DNA from: Bacteroidota bacterium
GTDB taxonomy: Bacteria > Bacteroidota > Bacteroidia > AKYH767-A > OLB10
DNA: 24,385 nucleotides
Direction: 5' to 3'
Assembly (NCBI GenBank): GCA_016709725.1
Contig: JADJMG010000026.1
Span: forward strand, 1-24,385
Part shown: positions 1-8,411 of the stretch, in pieces
How positions within the stretch are numbered: the first letter of the stretch is position 1
Layout: each line of letters starts with the position of its first letter
Translations under genes and position numbers: made by a program
The notes under the pieces: generated by a model
Databases searched by the model: none
What the model was told of the DNA's origin: nothing
Seen by the model: only the letters and a program-made list of their open reading frames with translations

Positions 1-1
1 T

Positions 2-439
2 TGGGATCACTTATTCATCATTTCCGACTTCAAATTGGATTGTGAGTCTCCATTTGGGATGCCCGACTGTGGATTTTAACGCATGTTCGCCCTGATCCAC
101 CCACCCACCGGGAAAGAATATTGGGCTTCGTCATTATGGATCCATCTTTGAATCCATGACGTTGGGGCTCCTCTCGATGGAAGATTCTCCCGAGAAGCAA
201 CAGGTCGTAGAAACGATAGCCAATTTTATAAAAATGAGCCACCCAACTTGGAATCGTGACTCGGTAGAAGATGAGGTAATTCGTGAACAATTGAATACTT
301 TTCTTGGTGGACAACTTGGTCTACGTGACGACATTGCGTTAACGACACGTTTTATAGATTTTACGGGAAGCACCGCAAGAACGGCTCTCGTAACCAAAAT
401 CAGAAAAACGTACCATACAACAACAATAAGTGGAAATAG
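2..439 (+). CDS. DUF4290 family protein, 5'-truncated and frameshifted
   Basis: The first codons read WDHLFIISDFKLD in frame from base 2, which is the characteristic core of the Bacteroidota DUF4290 family (KLWDHL...ISDFKLD). After an indel near base 80 the frame continues through an HYG-like stretch (about 139-150) and then SMEDSPEKQQVVETIANFIK and TWNRDSVEDEVI, matching the family's second half. A further shift near 345 leads to a basic Lys/Asn/Arg-rich tail ending NNNKWK and the TAG at 437-439. The N-terminus lies outside the window. Function of the family is not established. In Bacteroidota it is commonly found directly upstream of murA, as here (25 bases apart), which supports both calls. 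The gene is probably intact in the organism; the shifts look like sequencing errors. Confidence 0.8.
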
Positions 440-464
440 TCGCAGCAACTCCCCCGGTGAAACA

Positions 465-1836
465 ATGAGGCATTACTGGATAAAGTTTTGAAATTACAGG
501 AGGCATTAAGCTCAGTGGTACCATCGACTGGCTATGAGCAAAAACGAAGCTTTACAAATTCTTTGTGCTAAATTCTTCTTACCCCTGAAACCCGTATCAT
601 TGAAAACGTTCCTTGGAAATTAGGGATGCTATTAACCTCATCGAATTATTAAGAAAGATGGGGCAACCAGGAGGGAACGTCTAGCTCCAAATAATTTATT
701 CTTTAACGCGAGTAATATCAATCTGGATCATCTCGAAAAACAAAGGTAGAGTTTGCGAAATTAGGCTCCAGGACTTCGTGGATCCATCATGATTATTACC
801 CTGGGTTGGCGTTTGCTCGTAGCTTCGATTCCTCGTCCGAGGAGGATACAAAATCATTGGGGACGTCGATCGGATACGCATTTCATTGGGTTCCAAAATC
901 TAAAAGCAACCAACTTTGATAGCAACGAAAATTTCTAACCCGTCGACGCACAACATTTGGAAAGGGCACCTACATTGTTATTGGATAAAGCATCAGCAAT
1001 CGGCACTGCAAAATATTGTATTGGCTGCCGTGATGGCAAGAGGGAATTACCTCCATTTACAACGTAGCGCAGCGAACTCTTATCGCGGCAGCTTTGGCAA
1101 GATGCTCAATCAAATGCGCAAAACTTTGAGGATCAAAACCGAATCTTACTTACGATAGAAGGCGTAAAAACTTTGAAAGGAACTTCGTCAACGCTGTATC
1201 CTTCCTGATATGATTGAGGTGGGCTCATTCATCGGCTTAGCAGCGATGTGGACAGTGAGCTTGGGGATTCAATAAATGCAGGATTAGCACATCTCGGCAT
1301 AATTCAAGTACAGATCCAAACGATTAGGAATCAAAATGGAATTGGGAGGAGATGGATATTTTATGTCCCAAGCTCGGTAAAAATGTAAGGAGACTGATAC
1401 TTTCATTGATGGATCCAGATTCCCACCACAGCCCCGTGGATTTGGCTTGGTTTGGACTTCCACTCCCGACTTACCCAGTGTTATTTTGGTGACCTTGATC
1501 CAAGTGAGCGGAACCATCTTACTGCATCAAAAATGTTTGAGGAGTGGATTATTCTCCGTCGATAAATTAATTGGATATGGGGTACAAATTATTTGCAGTG
1601 ATCCGCATCGATTGACCGTGATTGGATTAGCCAGAAAACATCCGCCGAAAGGAATTCAAACGACATCGCCTGGATATACGGGCAGTATAGCTTTGTTGAC
1701 AGTCTAAATAATTAAAATACCAAAAGTATAACTCATAACATTGGGAATAAACAGGACAGAGTGAGCTGAGTCCAATTTCCAGGACGAAAGGCTGAATGTC
1801 TGGGGAGCACAGAGATCCCGAGAATCGAAACTGGCG
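465..1836 (+). CDS. murA: UDP-N-acetylglucosamine 1-carboxyvinyltransferase (MurA), multiply frameshifted
   Basis: MurA transfers enolpyruvate from PEP to UDP-GlcNAc, the first committed step of peptidoglycan synthesis, in the cytoplasm. Fragments in three frames line up in order with a Bacteroidota MurA: FEITGGIKLSGTI, SKNEALQILCA (KNEAL substrate-binding motif), NASNINLDHLEKQR, a KGTY stretch, LTIEGVKTLKGT, PDMIEVGSFIGLAAM (about 1207-1245, in a shifted frame), TPDLPSVILVTLIQVSGTIL, then HQK, VDKLI, QIICSDPHRLTVIGLARKHP and a degraded IDRGY...DERLN...GAQI end near 1740-1836. The total span of about 1370 bases fits the family's ~435 residues, so no large piece is missing. The ATG at 465 is the nearest start before FEITGG, with a shift at about 486. 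The C-terminal stop cannot be fixed because the reading is too damaged. Substitutions as well as indels are present. Confidence 0.85.
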
Positions 1837-1881
1837 AACTGCGGATCGGTGTTAGCAGATCAGGGAGCCGTGGCGCTCGTA

Positions 1882-1911
1882 AAGCCAGCCAGTTTGAAGC
1901 CAGCCAGTTTT
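1882..1911. repeat. Two-copy 15-bp tandem repeat
   Basis: The 15-mer aagccagccagtttg (1882-1896) is followed directly by a second copy differing only in its last base (1897-1911). It lies in the roughly 230-base gap between murA and the thioredoxin-like gene. The same gap also has an AGCTTGTAG doublet at 1964-1979, a short motif seen again near 7051. I see no gene or promoter of note in the gap. Confidence 0.7.
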
Positions 1912-2068
1912 TCGTAGTTTGCGCGTAGCTAGAAGTTAGAAGCTAGTGGGGTCAGGAAGCTGAAGCTTGTAGCTTGTAGTCATAGAAGGCTAATAAAAGT
2001 TGCTAAAACTAAAATTAGAATCTTAAATTTATACCAACTATAATTATTAATTTCCCTTTACTCAAGTC

Positions 2069-2715
2069 TTGGCATTATTTTACTTAGAGCAGGATTCTCA
2101 AAAACATTATCCTAAACCATATGAAAAATTAGCAACTGCATTAGGAATCAGTGGGTTGTTTCTAATTTTCCAAATTTACTTTATGTTCAGTTCAATAAGA
2201 ATCCGCAAGCCAATATTACGGGTGTATCAGTGTGGTGGGCAACAAAGCCATCTCCCTGCAGTATTTACGAGTCCAGAAGGAAAACAATCGCGCTTAGTTC
2301 TTTAAAAGGGGTAAAATGGTTCTTTGGGATTTCGGGGTAAGCCAGTGAGGTTCTGTCGTATGGAAATTCCACACGTAGTAGCTGCTTATCAGCAAGTACA
2401 AAGACCAGCATCCTATGAATCTGGTGCTACTACTGTCTATCGTTTCGACTTTGTAAACAGCGTGTTGCTTGATGAAAGCCTACCGCAAATATCGATCTCT
2501 GAATTTATCAACCACGTAAGTGATTTAGGCAGACAGCAGTCAAAAGGTGCAGCGATGTACGGTGTGAACTCCCCACTCTTGCCAGCTTTTTAATTGACGG
2601 AAATGGCGTCATTAAAGTGAAATGCCAGACTACGTTTTGCAAGTTTAGAATCAAGCTTGATTCCCACTTAGCCAAATCAATCCAAAACAAGCTACTCCTT
2701 TATTTATTTTATTAG
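2069..2715 (+). CDS. TlpA/AhpC-TSA-like thiol-disulfide oxidoreductase, frameshifted
   Basis: Family members reduce or exchange disulfides in the periplasm. The evidence is the ordered pieces of a TlpA-like domain: VQFNKNPQANITGVSV (about 2190-2230), IALSSLKG, a degraded DFWG stretch near 2325, RMEIPHVVAAYQ, NHVSDLGRQQSKGAAMYGVN and FLIDGNGVI, ending at the TAG 2713-2715. Spacing matches thioredoxin-fold proteins of the KGKxVLLDFWASWCxPC type. The WCxxC active site should fall at about 2330-2355 and is unreadable here: the bases give GKPVRFCR, with one cysteine. I take that as indel damage, although true loss of the motif cannot be excluded. The start is uncertain; such proteins usually carry a signal peptide and an N-terminal DUF4369-like region, and no clear one is visible upstream. 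Confidence 0.65.
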
Positions 2716-2735
2716 TCCATTCTAATCAATTTAAG

Positions 2736-2760
2736 AAGCCCCTGCAATTGGGCTTTTTTT
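2736..2760 (+). terminator. Rho-independent terminator
   Basis: A perfect 6-bp stem AAGCCC / GGGCTT (2736-2741 and 2750-2755) with an 8-base loop runs into a T tract (2754-2760). It sits 21 bases after the stop of the thioredoxin-like gene, so it closes that transcript and separates it from grpE-dnaJ. Confidence 0.8.
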
Positions 2761-2819
2761 ATGGAAAATCTGTTTTCGATATGCTTCCTCTGGATAGGTT
2801 TGTGAAAGTGAACCTAGGC

Positions 2820-2960
2820 AGTAGAGCTGGGCTGAGGCCTGGTAGTCAACAAAAAGCTCCTTCGACAGGCTCCTTCGATAAGTCCCCTTCGACAGGCTCG
2901 GTGAACCCAGGGAGCAGGGCTGGCTGAGGTTCACATCGACAAGCTTCAGTGTTGCTCCGG
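2820..2960. repeat. Intergenic repeat patch of the TTCGACAGGCTC type
   Basis: The unit CTTCGACAGGCTC occurs at 2859-2872 and 2886-2899, with diverged relatives CCTTCGATAAGTCC (2872-2885) and ATCGACAAGCTTCAGTG (2935-2951). GTGAACC (2901-2907) and GGTTCAC (2928-2934) form a perfect 7-bp inverted pair around a 20-base loop. Two near copies of GGGCTGAGG also occur (2829-2837, 2918-2928). I see no coding sequence between about 2716 and 3116. Such TTCGACA...CTCAGTG units are familiar dispersed intergenic repeats in environmental Bacteroidota assemblies; that statement is from general experience, not a search. Confidence 0.6.
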
Positions 2961-3116
2961 AAGCCAACTTTTACTCACAACTCTAGATAAATCATTGGGC
3001 TTGACAAACTTGTCCATAGATTAATCGGATGGCAGTATTTTGAACTGTTGAGAAACCATGGTAAATTCATTCATTATTTTATTCAAGAAAGAGTCGGGAG
3101 GAGCTAAGAAAAGGAA

Positions 3117-3665
3117 ATAAAGCCAGAGAATATTGAAAACCTGGTTAACAAAGAAATATTATGCTCGTCAGAAGTAGAAGCGGCTGAGCAAAAGCCAATT
3201 GAGGAAGATCCTTTAGCGAAGCTGCGAGAAAGAGATTGCAGAATTAAAGATCATCATTTACGCCAATATGCCGATTTCGAGAATCCGCAACGCTGATCGA
3301 TGAAGGGAATTGTGGAGAGCGATTAAGTCGTGGCTGGGTCTCGACAGCGCGACTTCTCTATTACCCGCAGGCCTGATGGATTTTGATTGAGCGTTGAAAT
3401 CAATGACTTCGGATGTGGATGCATCCAACCGTGAAGGGACGGTTTTAATTCAACAAAAGTTAATGGCCACGCTTGAGCAAATTTTTTGATTAAAGCCTGG
3501 CGGAATCCATCGGAAAGAATTTGATGTGGAAATCGTACGAAGCTATTACAAAGATTCCTACGGAAGATGAAAACATGAAAGATAAAGTGACCGATGAAGT
3601 AGAGAAGGCCAGCTGGTTAAACGAAAAAGTGTCTAAGTTACGCAAAAGTTGTCGTTGGTTGTTAA
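3117..3665 (+). CDS. grpE: GrpE nucleotide exchange factor, frameshifted
   Basis: GrpE releases ADP from DnaK and works with DnaJ, encoded just downstream. In frame from about 3120 one reads KPENIENLV, SSEVEAAEQKPIEEDPLAKL, then the coiled-coil entry and QYADFENPQR, which matches the GrpE signature YADFENYRKR. After several shifts come DDFERA-like bases (about 3370-3395), VDASNREGTVLIQQKLMATL, GKEFDVEI, AITKIPTEDENMKDKVTDEV and finally YAKVVVGC before the TAA at 3663-3665 (the last requires one shift near 3630). The acidic N-terminus and the length of about 180 residues fit GrpE. No ATG opens this frame; an upstream stop lies at 3105, so the true start codon is probably corrupted near 3117. 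The gap to dnaJ is 90 bases. Confidence 0.85.
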
Positions 3666-3755
3666 ACCCATCAACAAAAAATAGAATTTAGATTCAAAAA
3701 TACGAATTAATTTTTAAATAAAAATCATCCAAGGTACTAAAAAGTCATTTATTGC

Positions 3756-4669
3756 ATGTCAAAGAGAGATTAATATGAAGTATTTAGGAGTTGCCAAAGG
3801 CGCTACAGAGGCTGAAAACAAAAAGCCGTATCGTCAGATGGCTTTGAAATTCCATCCCGATAAATCTCCATTGGATAAACTCATCGGAAGATAAATCGAA
3901 GGAAGCATTTGAAGCTTGTGAAGTGTTAAGTAACCCTGGAGAAAACAACACGCCATGATCAATCTTGGACATGGTGGTTTGGGCGTGGAAATGGTGATAC
4001 GGTGGACAGAGTACGAACATGGAAGTATATCTTCAGTCAGTTCTGGGAGATATTTCGGAGGCGGAAATCCTTTTGAAAGTTTCTTTTGGCGGTTATGGCG
4101 GCGGACAAGGTCGAGGGTGGGAAGAAGAATCCGTGAATCTATGAACGAATCTTGTTGAATAAAAGCTAAAACTCACGCTCTCGTGAAGAAATTGCAAAAG
4201 GCGCTGAGAAAATAAAAGTAATAAATATATCCCTGTCAAACCTGCGGCGGATCGGGTGCACAAGCTGGCACCAATGCATTTTCTACTTGTAACACGTGTA
4301 AGGGCAGCGGACAAACTTCGCAGAGTAACGAACAGCTTTTAGGACAGATGCAAACCATCACTACTTGTCCTACCTGTCACGGAGAAGGACAAACCATTGC
4401 CAGCAAATGCAAAGGATGTACAGGTTCGGGTGTTCAGCAAGGCGAAGAAATTATTAGTATTAATATTCCGGCAGGTGTTTCGGAAGGCATGCAATTATCG
4501 TTATGCAAAAGGAGATTTATTAGTGAACATCAACGTTTGGACACCGCAACAACTCAGCACCGAAGAAAAGAAAACGTTAGAAAAACTCCGCGACGCCGAA
4601 AACTTCAAACCCAATCCAGGAAAAGGAGATAAGAGCTTTTTTGAGAGGATGAAGGAGTATTTTCATTAA
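3756..4669 (+). CDS. dnaJ: Chaperone DnaJ, frameshifted and with an internal gap
   Basis: DnaJ delivers substrates to DnaK and stimulates its ATPase. The ATG at 3756 starts MSKRDY, followed after a shift by LGVAKGATEAE, YRQMALKFHPDK (HPD motif) and the Gly/Phe-rich region (about 3955-4110). The zinc-binding domain is complete: CQTCGGSG, CNTCKGSG, CPTCHGEG and CKGCTGSG between about 4231 and 4432. Then IPAGVSEGMQLS is followed almost at once by KGDLLVNINVWTPQQLS and the family C-terminus ending SFFERMKEYFH. In normal DnaJ roughly 80 residues (end of the first and most of the second C-terminal beta domain) separate those two motifs. The sequence here is about 914 bases where about 1150 is usual. 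The missing block is either a real deletion or an assembly collapse near 4493-4505. Confidence 0.92.
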
Positions 4670-4756
4670 GTTGTTGGATTTTAGATTTTAGATGTTGGAT
4701 GCTTCGCCCAGCAATTGAAAAGCAGTGAAATATTGCAAGGTTAGATGTTATGACTT

Positions 4757-4771
4757 AGCCTGAAATAGGCT
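4757..4771. terminator. Small hairpin between convergent genes
   Basis: AGCCT (4757-4761) and AGGCT (4767-4771) form a 5-bp stem around GAAAT, between dnaJ on plus and the sulfotransferase on minus. There is no T tract on either side, so a terminator role is only suggested by its position. Confidence 0.3.
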
Positions 4772-5687
4772 ATGCTCTCCGCTCTCGAACTCCGAACTCC
4801 GCTCTCCGAACTCCCACTCCACCTCCCCATTCTTCGAATCGTTGTCCAATCAATTGAAACAATTTTTCGTTATGCGGTTGGTAGTAATCGAGTAACTTAC
4901 GGCGAAGGGTATCCGACATTTTATCGTATTCACCGCCTGCATTAAACACTTTAAATTCTTCAGGTGCCCAAGGATTGGGTCCAACAAAATTTACGACTTC
5001 TTTAAAATAAGGTGCAGGATTTTCATAAAATTTTTCGCTCTGAATGACCATAATTTGATCTTTAGGAAAATGCTGACACTTCAATTTTCCAATTGTTCAG
5101 CGTAACAACCTCTACGGATGTATGAAAAAATATTTATGTTCGAAGCTAGAATAACTTGGATCATGGCGAAGGCGTTCTTCGTGACCAAAGATGCGCTCAT
5201 CTTCGAGACGGATCGCTTCTTCAAAATCGGTGAGTGGCTCAATACCTAATCGCACTTGATTGTTAAAACTAGAGATCGCACGATCCCAGGATTACGAAGC
5301 ATGCAGATCATCTTTACGTTTGGTAGCAATGCCTTTACTCGCTGAGGAGATAAGGATGCGCTAAATAATATGGTGATGACTCACCCGTAATACAATGTTG
5401 AGACAGCTCACGTTCTCTGCTTTCTAACTTTTTGTTGCGTCGTGAAATGCGAACGATACCAATTCTCTCCTTTATGAAAATAGTAATCGAAGTAATGAAC
5501 TTCCTTTGAAACAGGAAAAAACGGCGGGGTGCAGTATTAAATAATTATACGGTGAAGTAGTGCCGCATTTTGCCCCAATAATTAAATACTCAGGTAAAAT
5601 ACGATTCGCACCGCTCCACAGTCGAAGTTTTTCCTCTCCTTTATAAAGGATTTGGTCAAGAAAGGAAGTCTTTTTTTTCGCTGACAT
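4770..5687 (-). CDS. Sulfotransferase domain protein, frameshifted
   Basis: Proteins of this family move sulfate from PAPS to a hydroxyl or amine on a carbohydrate or other acceptor. From the ATG at 5687 the reading is MSAKKKTSFLDQILYKGEEK, then PEYLIIGAKCGTTSPYNYL, the PAPS 5'-phosphosulfate loop (family form GxxKCGTTSLYxYL; here one residue before the Lys is missing), HPAVF and, after shifts, KEVHYFDYYFHKGENWYRSHF. Next come PQRVKALLPNVKMIC.LRNP (the 3'-phosphate motif region, about 5290-5340), SYIRRGCYAEQLE and QIMVIQSEKFYENPAPYFKEV, DEFKVFN and LRRKLLDYYQPHNEKLFQLI. The order and the ~305-residue size match heparan-sulfate-type bacterial sulfotransferases. At least four indels interrupt it. 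The acceptor cannot be told from the sequence. Confidence 0.85.
4773..4820. repeat. Low-complexity CTCCGAACT repeat overlapping a gene end
   Basis: Imperfect copies of ctccgaact / ctctccg are strung together here. They encode the odd Arg/Glu-rich last residues (VRRAEFGVRERRA) of the minus-strand sulfotransferase. Relatives of this protein normally end soon after the QRFEW-like motif, so the repeat has probably expanded into, or replaced, the natural stop. Confidence 0.6.
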
Positions 5688-5764
5688 TTCTAATTATTAA
5701 ATCGTTTTAAGCGTTTAATTTTATCGAATTAATCTGACTAAAACTAAATTATTTTTACTCTCCA

Positions 5765-6359
5765 TTAATCGCGCACCCAATTTTTATCCACAGAACTAAT
5801 CAAGGAATAAACAACAGAATCATGAAACCTTCCTTTCGCAAAAAAATCATCTTTAAAATAACCTTCTCGAACGAAATGATTTCGTTCCAAGATATTCAAA
5901 GAAGGTTGATTTAGGGGTGAAACATGTGCTTCGATCGAATGCAATTTCAGATGATCAAATCCGTAATCAATGGATGCTTTCAGAGCCTCTGTCATCATTC
6001 CTTTTCCTTGGAAATCGGTATGCAATAAATATCCAATTTCTCCTCGGTAATGTTCCTTCATCAGCCTCCAGATGCCGATATGTCCAATCACTTTTTCTGG
6101 AACATGCTTTCACAAATTACCCATGAAATTCCTTCGTTTTGATTGACCATATCTTCAATCTTTTAATAAAATCAAAAGCTTCTGCTTTTTCTGTGATGAG
6201 TGGACGCAAAGAATTCTTATTGATGATGGGATCCGATCTTAAAATAAAAATTTCTTCGATATCATCAACATGAATACGACGCATTAAGAGTCGTTCGGTT
6301 TCAATGACTGGGAAAGGATTAAAATTAGGAGGAGCATAATTGTTTGGTGCAAGATCAAT
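5765..6359 (-). CDS. GNAT acetyltransferase of the RimJ/RimL type, frameshifted
   Basis: These enzymes transfer acetyl from acetyl-CoA to an amine, often a protein N-terminus. The N-terminal part reads NYAPPNFNPFPVIETERLLM, the usual ETERLxLR opening, followed by DDIEEIFILRSDP. A shift near 6095-6160 leads to IGHIGIWRLMKEHYRGEIGY, LLHTDFQGKGMMTEAL (acetyl-CoA binding loop, family form QxxGxA/G), HSIEAHVSPLNQPSLNILER and NHFVREGYFKDDF, ending at 5765. About 195 residues is normal for the group. An in-frame stop lies just before the reading at about 6360, so the exact start is unclear. It is separated from the sulfotransferase by 77 bases on the same strand and may share its transcript. Confidence 0.85.
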
Positions 6360-6388
6360 TCAAGGTTTGAGATTCTTGATCTACCGAA

Positions 6389-6396
6389 CAAAAGTA
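6389..6396 (-). promoter_or_regulatory. Candidate -7 element for the acetyltransferase
   Basis: Reading on minus, TACTTTTG matches the Bacteroidota -7 consensus TAnnTTTG, about 30 bases before the acetyltransferase reading begins. No well-spaced -33 TTG was found, so this is tentative. Confidence 0.4.
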
Positions 6397-6507
6397 TTGA
6401 ATCTAATCTTTCCATCCATTCAAGTATACGTTATCACGATAGCTCGGATTCTATTAATCTTCAAATCGCAAAGCCTAGCCATGCTTCTTTCAAACAATAA
6501 ATTTCAC

Positions 6508-6515
6508 TACCTTTG
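6508..6515 (+). promoter_or_regulatory. Candidate -7 element for cdd
   Basis: TACCTTTG matches TAnnTTTG exactly and lies 16 bases before the GTG chosen as the cdd start, giving a very short leader. The -33 region (about 6487) has only TTTC. Confidence 0.5.
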
Positions 6516-6531
6516 AGTTCAATATCGCAAC

Positions 6532-7025
6532 GTGAAAAAATAGTTCTCCAAAGTCATTTCGATCATTTTGAAATCTTGCTGAATTACCGACAGCAGATCA
6601 ACTGTTGATGGTAGAAGCACAGAAAGCAGCGGACGATGCTTATGCTCCTTACTCCAAAATTTCATGTGGGTGCTGCGGTCATGTTAGAGAATGGTGTGGT
6701 GGTGAGAGGAAGCAATCAAGAAAATGCAGCGTACCCCAGCGGATTATGTGCCGAACGCGTTGCACTTTTTGCTGCCGGTGCTCAGCATCCCGGAATAAAA
6801 ATTATTGCGATTGCAATTTCAGCGTATCCCGAAGGCAAAAAACAACTTTCGGTGCCCATTAGTCCGTGTGGAAATTGCCGACAAGTCATGTCAGAATATG
6901 AACTGCGTTATGATCATAAAATTCGAGTGATCATGGAAGGTGGCAATGGAACTTTTATCGCTTCTGAGAACGTTGTGCAGTTCCTTCCTTATGTTTTTAG
7001 TGGGAGTGTATTGAAGAAAAACTAA
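6532..7025 (+). CDS. cdd: Cytidine deaminase, frameshifted near the N-terminus
   Basis: Cdd converts cytidine or deoxycytidine to (deoxy)uridine for pyrimidine salvage. The main reading contains HVGAAVMLENGVVVRGSNQE, NAAYPSGLCAERVALFAAG (the C-A-E zinc and proton-shuttle motif) and PISPCGNCRQVMSEYE (the second zinc pair, PCxxC), then a short C-terminal strand ending VFSGSVLKKN. About 165 residues is the size of Bacteroidota Cdd with its N-terminal extension. Upstream, VEAQKAADDAYAPYSK sits in another frame, with a shift near 6650, and an earlier shift near 6590 joins it to KKIVLQSHFDHFE. The GTG at 6532 is chosen because the promoter-like TACCTTTG precedes it; one A seems missing just after it. 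Cdd next to pdhA is an arrangement I recall from other Bacteroidota. Confidence 0.92.
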
Positions 7026-7188
7026 TATTTCAGGTCGTGTTTTTAATTGTAGCTTGTAGGTAATCATTTATTAATCACCCATCAAGGCGAGTCTACTAAT
7101 TTAACTATCAAATAATTACAGTATTATTCGTTGAATCAATCTGCGACCATTTCAATTATTTAAAAGTGGAAATAACATGGCTTTCGCC

Positions 7189-7196
7189 TATTTTTG
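7189..7196 (+). promoter_or_regulatory. Promoter -7 element of the PDH genes
   Basis: TATTTTTG fits TAnnTTTG exactly and ends only 5 bases before the pdhA ATG at 7202. TGG, one base off the -33 TTG, lies 19 bases upstream of it (7167-7169), the expected spacing. Transcription would begin at or within a few bases of the start codon, so the mRNA would be leaderless or nearly so. Confidence 0.55.
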
Positions 7197-7201
7197 TAGC
7201 T

Positions 7202-8217
7202 ATGGAAACAGTGACTAAGTCGAAGAAGAAGAAAACTACTTACGCAAAAGAGCAATATGTTCAGTGGTACGAAAGCATGCAATTGATGCGTCGTTTTGAA
7301 GAGCGTGCTGGACAATTGTATGGTATGCAAAAGATCAAAGGATTTTGCCATCTATATATAGGTCAGGAAGCCGTAGTTGCCGGTGCGATGAGTGTTTTGA
7401 AACCCGAAGATTCCATGATCACGGCTTATCGCGATCATGCGCATGCCATTGCGAAAGGAATTACTCCTCGTGCTGTGATGGCGGAGTTATATGGAAAGAT
7501 CACAGGTTGTTCGAAAGGAAAAGGTGGATCGATTCATATGTTTTCGAAAGAACAACGATTTTTGGAGGACATGGAATTGTAGGTGCACAAATTCCACTAG
7601 GTGCAGGAATTGCATTTGCTGAAAAATATAATAACACAGGAAATTTATGTGTTTGTTATTTTGGAGATGGTGCGGTGCGTCAAGGTGCATTGCACGAAGC
7701 ATTCAACATGGCGATGCTTTGGGAATTACCTGTGATCTTCGTAGTAGAAAACAATGCGTATGCGATGGGAACTTCTGTTGAAAGAACATCGAACGTACAC
7801 GACTTACATAAAATCGGATTGGCGTATGATATGCCATCTTTTGCAGTAGATGGAATGGATGTAGAGGCCGTGCACGAAGCGATGGAGAGTGCAGCAAAAC
7901 ATGCAAGAACGAAAGGTCCAGTTTACTTAGAGATGAAAACGTATCGTTACCGCGGACATTCGATGAGTGATCCTGCCAAATACCGTACGAAGGAAGAAGT
8001 AGAAAGTTATAAAGCACAAGATCCGGTTGAAATTGTAAAAGAAATTTTAATCAGCAATAAAATGCTCACAGAAGCAGATATTGAAAAGATCAACGAGCGC
8101 ATCAACGAAGTAGTAGAAGATAGCGTTACTTTCGCAGAATCATCCCCGTATCCAGATCCGAGTGAATTGTTTAAGGATGTTTATGTGCAGGAGGATTATC
8201 CGTATATCACGGAATAA
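7202..8217 (+). CDS. pdhA: Pyruvate dehydrogenase E1 component, alpha subunit (one frameshift)
   Basis: E1-alpha, with E1-beta, decarboxylates pyruvate using thiamine diphosphate and hands the acetyl group to lipoyl-E2. The reading from the ATG at 7202 gives a Lys-rich start, YVQWYESMQLMRRFEERAGQ, HLYIGQEAVVAGAM, TAYRDHAHAIAKG, GCSKGKGGSIHMF and, after the break, GGHGIVGAQIPLGAGIAFA. The ThDP motif opens at GDGAVRQG and closes at VENNAYAMGT (about residues 155-185). The phosphorylation-loop region YRYRGHSMSDPAKYRTKEE follows, and a 338-residue total is typical. The single shift is in a T run at 7559-7563: five Ts where six would keep RFFGGHG in frame. This is very likely a sequencing error. 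The earlier ATG at 7166 is less likely because the promoter lies between the two. E1-beta is not adjacent. Confidence 0.95.
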
Positions 8218-8220
8218 TTC

Positions 8221-8403
8221 AGAATTAAGAATTCAGAATGCAGAATTAAGAATGCAGAATTAAGAATGCAGAATTATTATGAATTTCTAATCATGACATT
8301 ATTCCTTCACCAATAAAAGATAAATTTAATAAGAAATAGAAATTAGCAGAGAAGATTAAGTATTGAATTCCAATTCTGAATTCTTAATTCTGCATTCTGA
8401 ATT
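8221..8403. repeat. Long inverted repeat between pdhA and pdhC
   Basis: Tandem copies of the 14-mer agaattaagaatgc run from 8221 to about 8275. Bases 8373-8403 are the reverse complement of 8230-8260, with a perfect 24-base match and 30 of 31 overall. The arms enclose about 110 AT-rich bases with no gene. The right arm ends 8 bases before the E2 start codon. A further single copy of the unit lies at 9717-9735, after E2. In RNA the arms could form a long stable stem between the two cistrons. Confidence 0.85.
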
Positions 8404-8411
8404 AAAAAAAG

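Noticed and set aside
3784..4020. 78-residue minus ORF over dnaJ
   Set aside because: Antisense shadow of the J domain and Gly/Phe region; no support of its own.
7555..7565. Programmed frameshift in pdhA
   Set aside because: The break is a T5 run where T6 restores a conserved sequence, and E1-alpha is not known to use frameshifting; a homopolymer error is simpler.
7703..8017. 104-residue minus ORF inside pdhA
   Set aside because: Antisense shadow of a gene with clear E1-alpha motifs on plus.
8221..8275. Possible CRISPR-like direct repeats
   Set aside because: The 14-mers are directly adjacent with no spacers between them and no cas genes are present.
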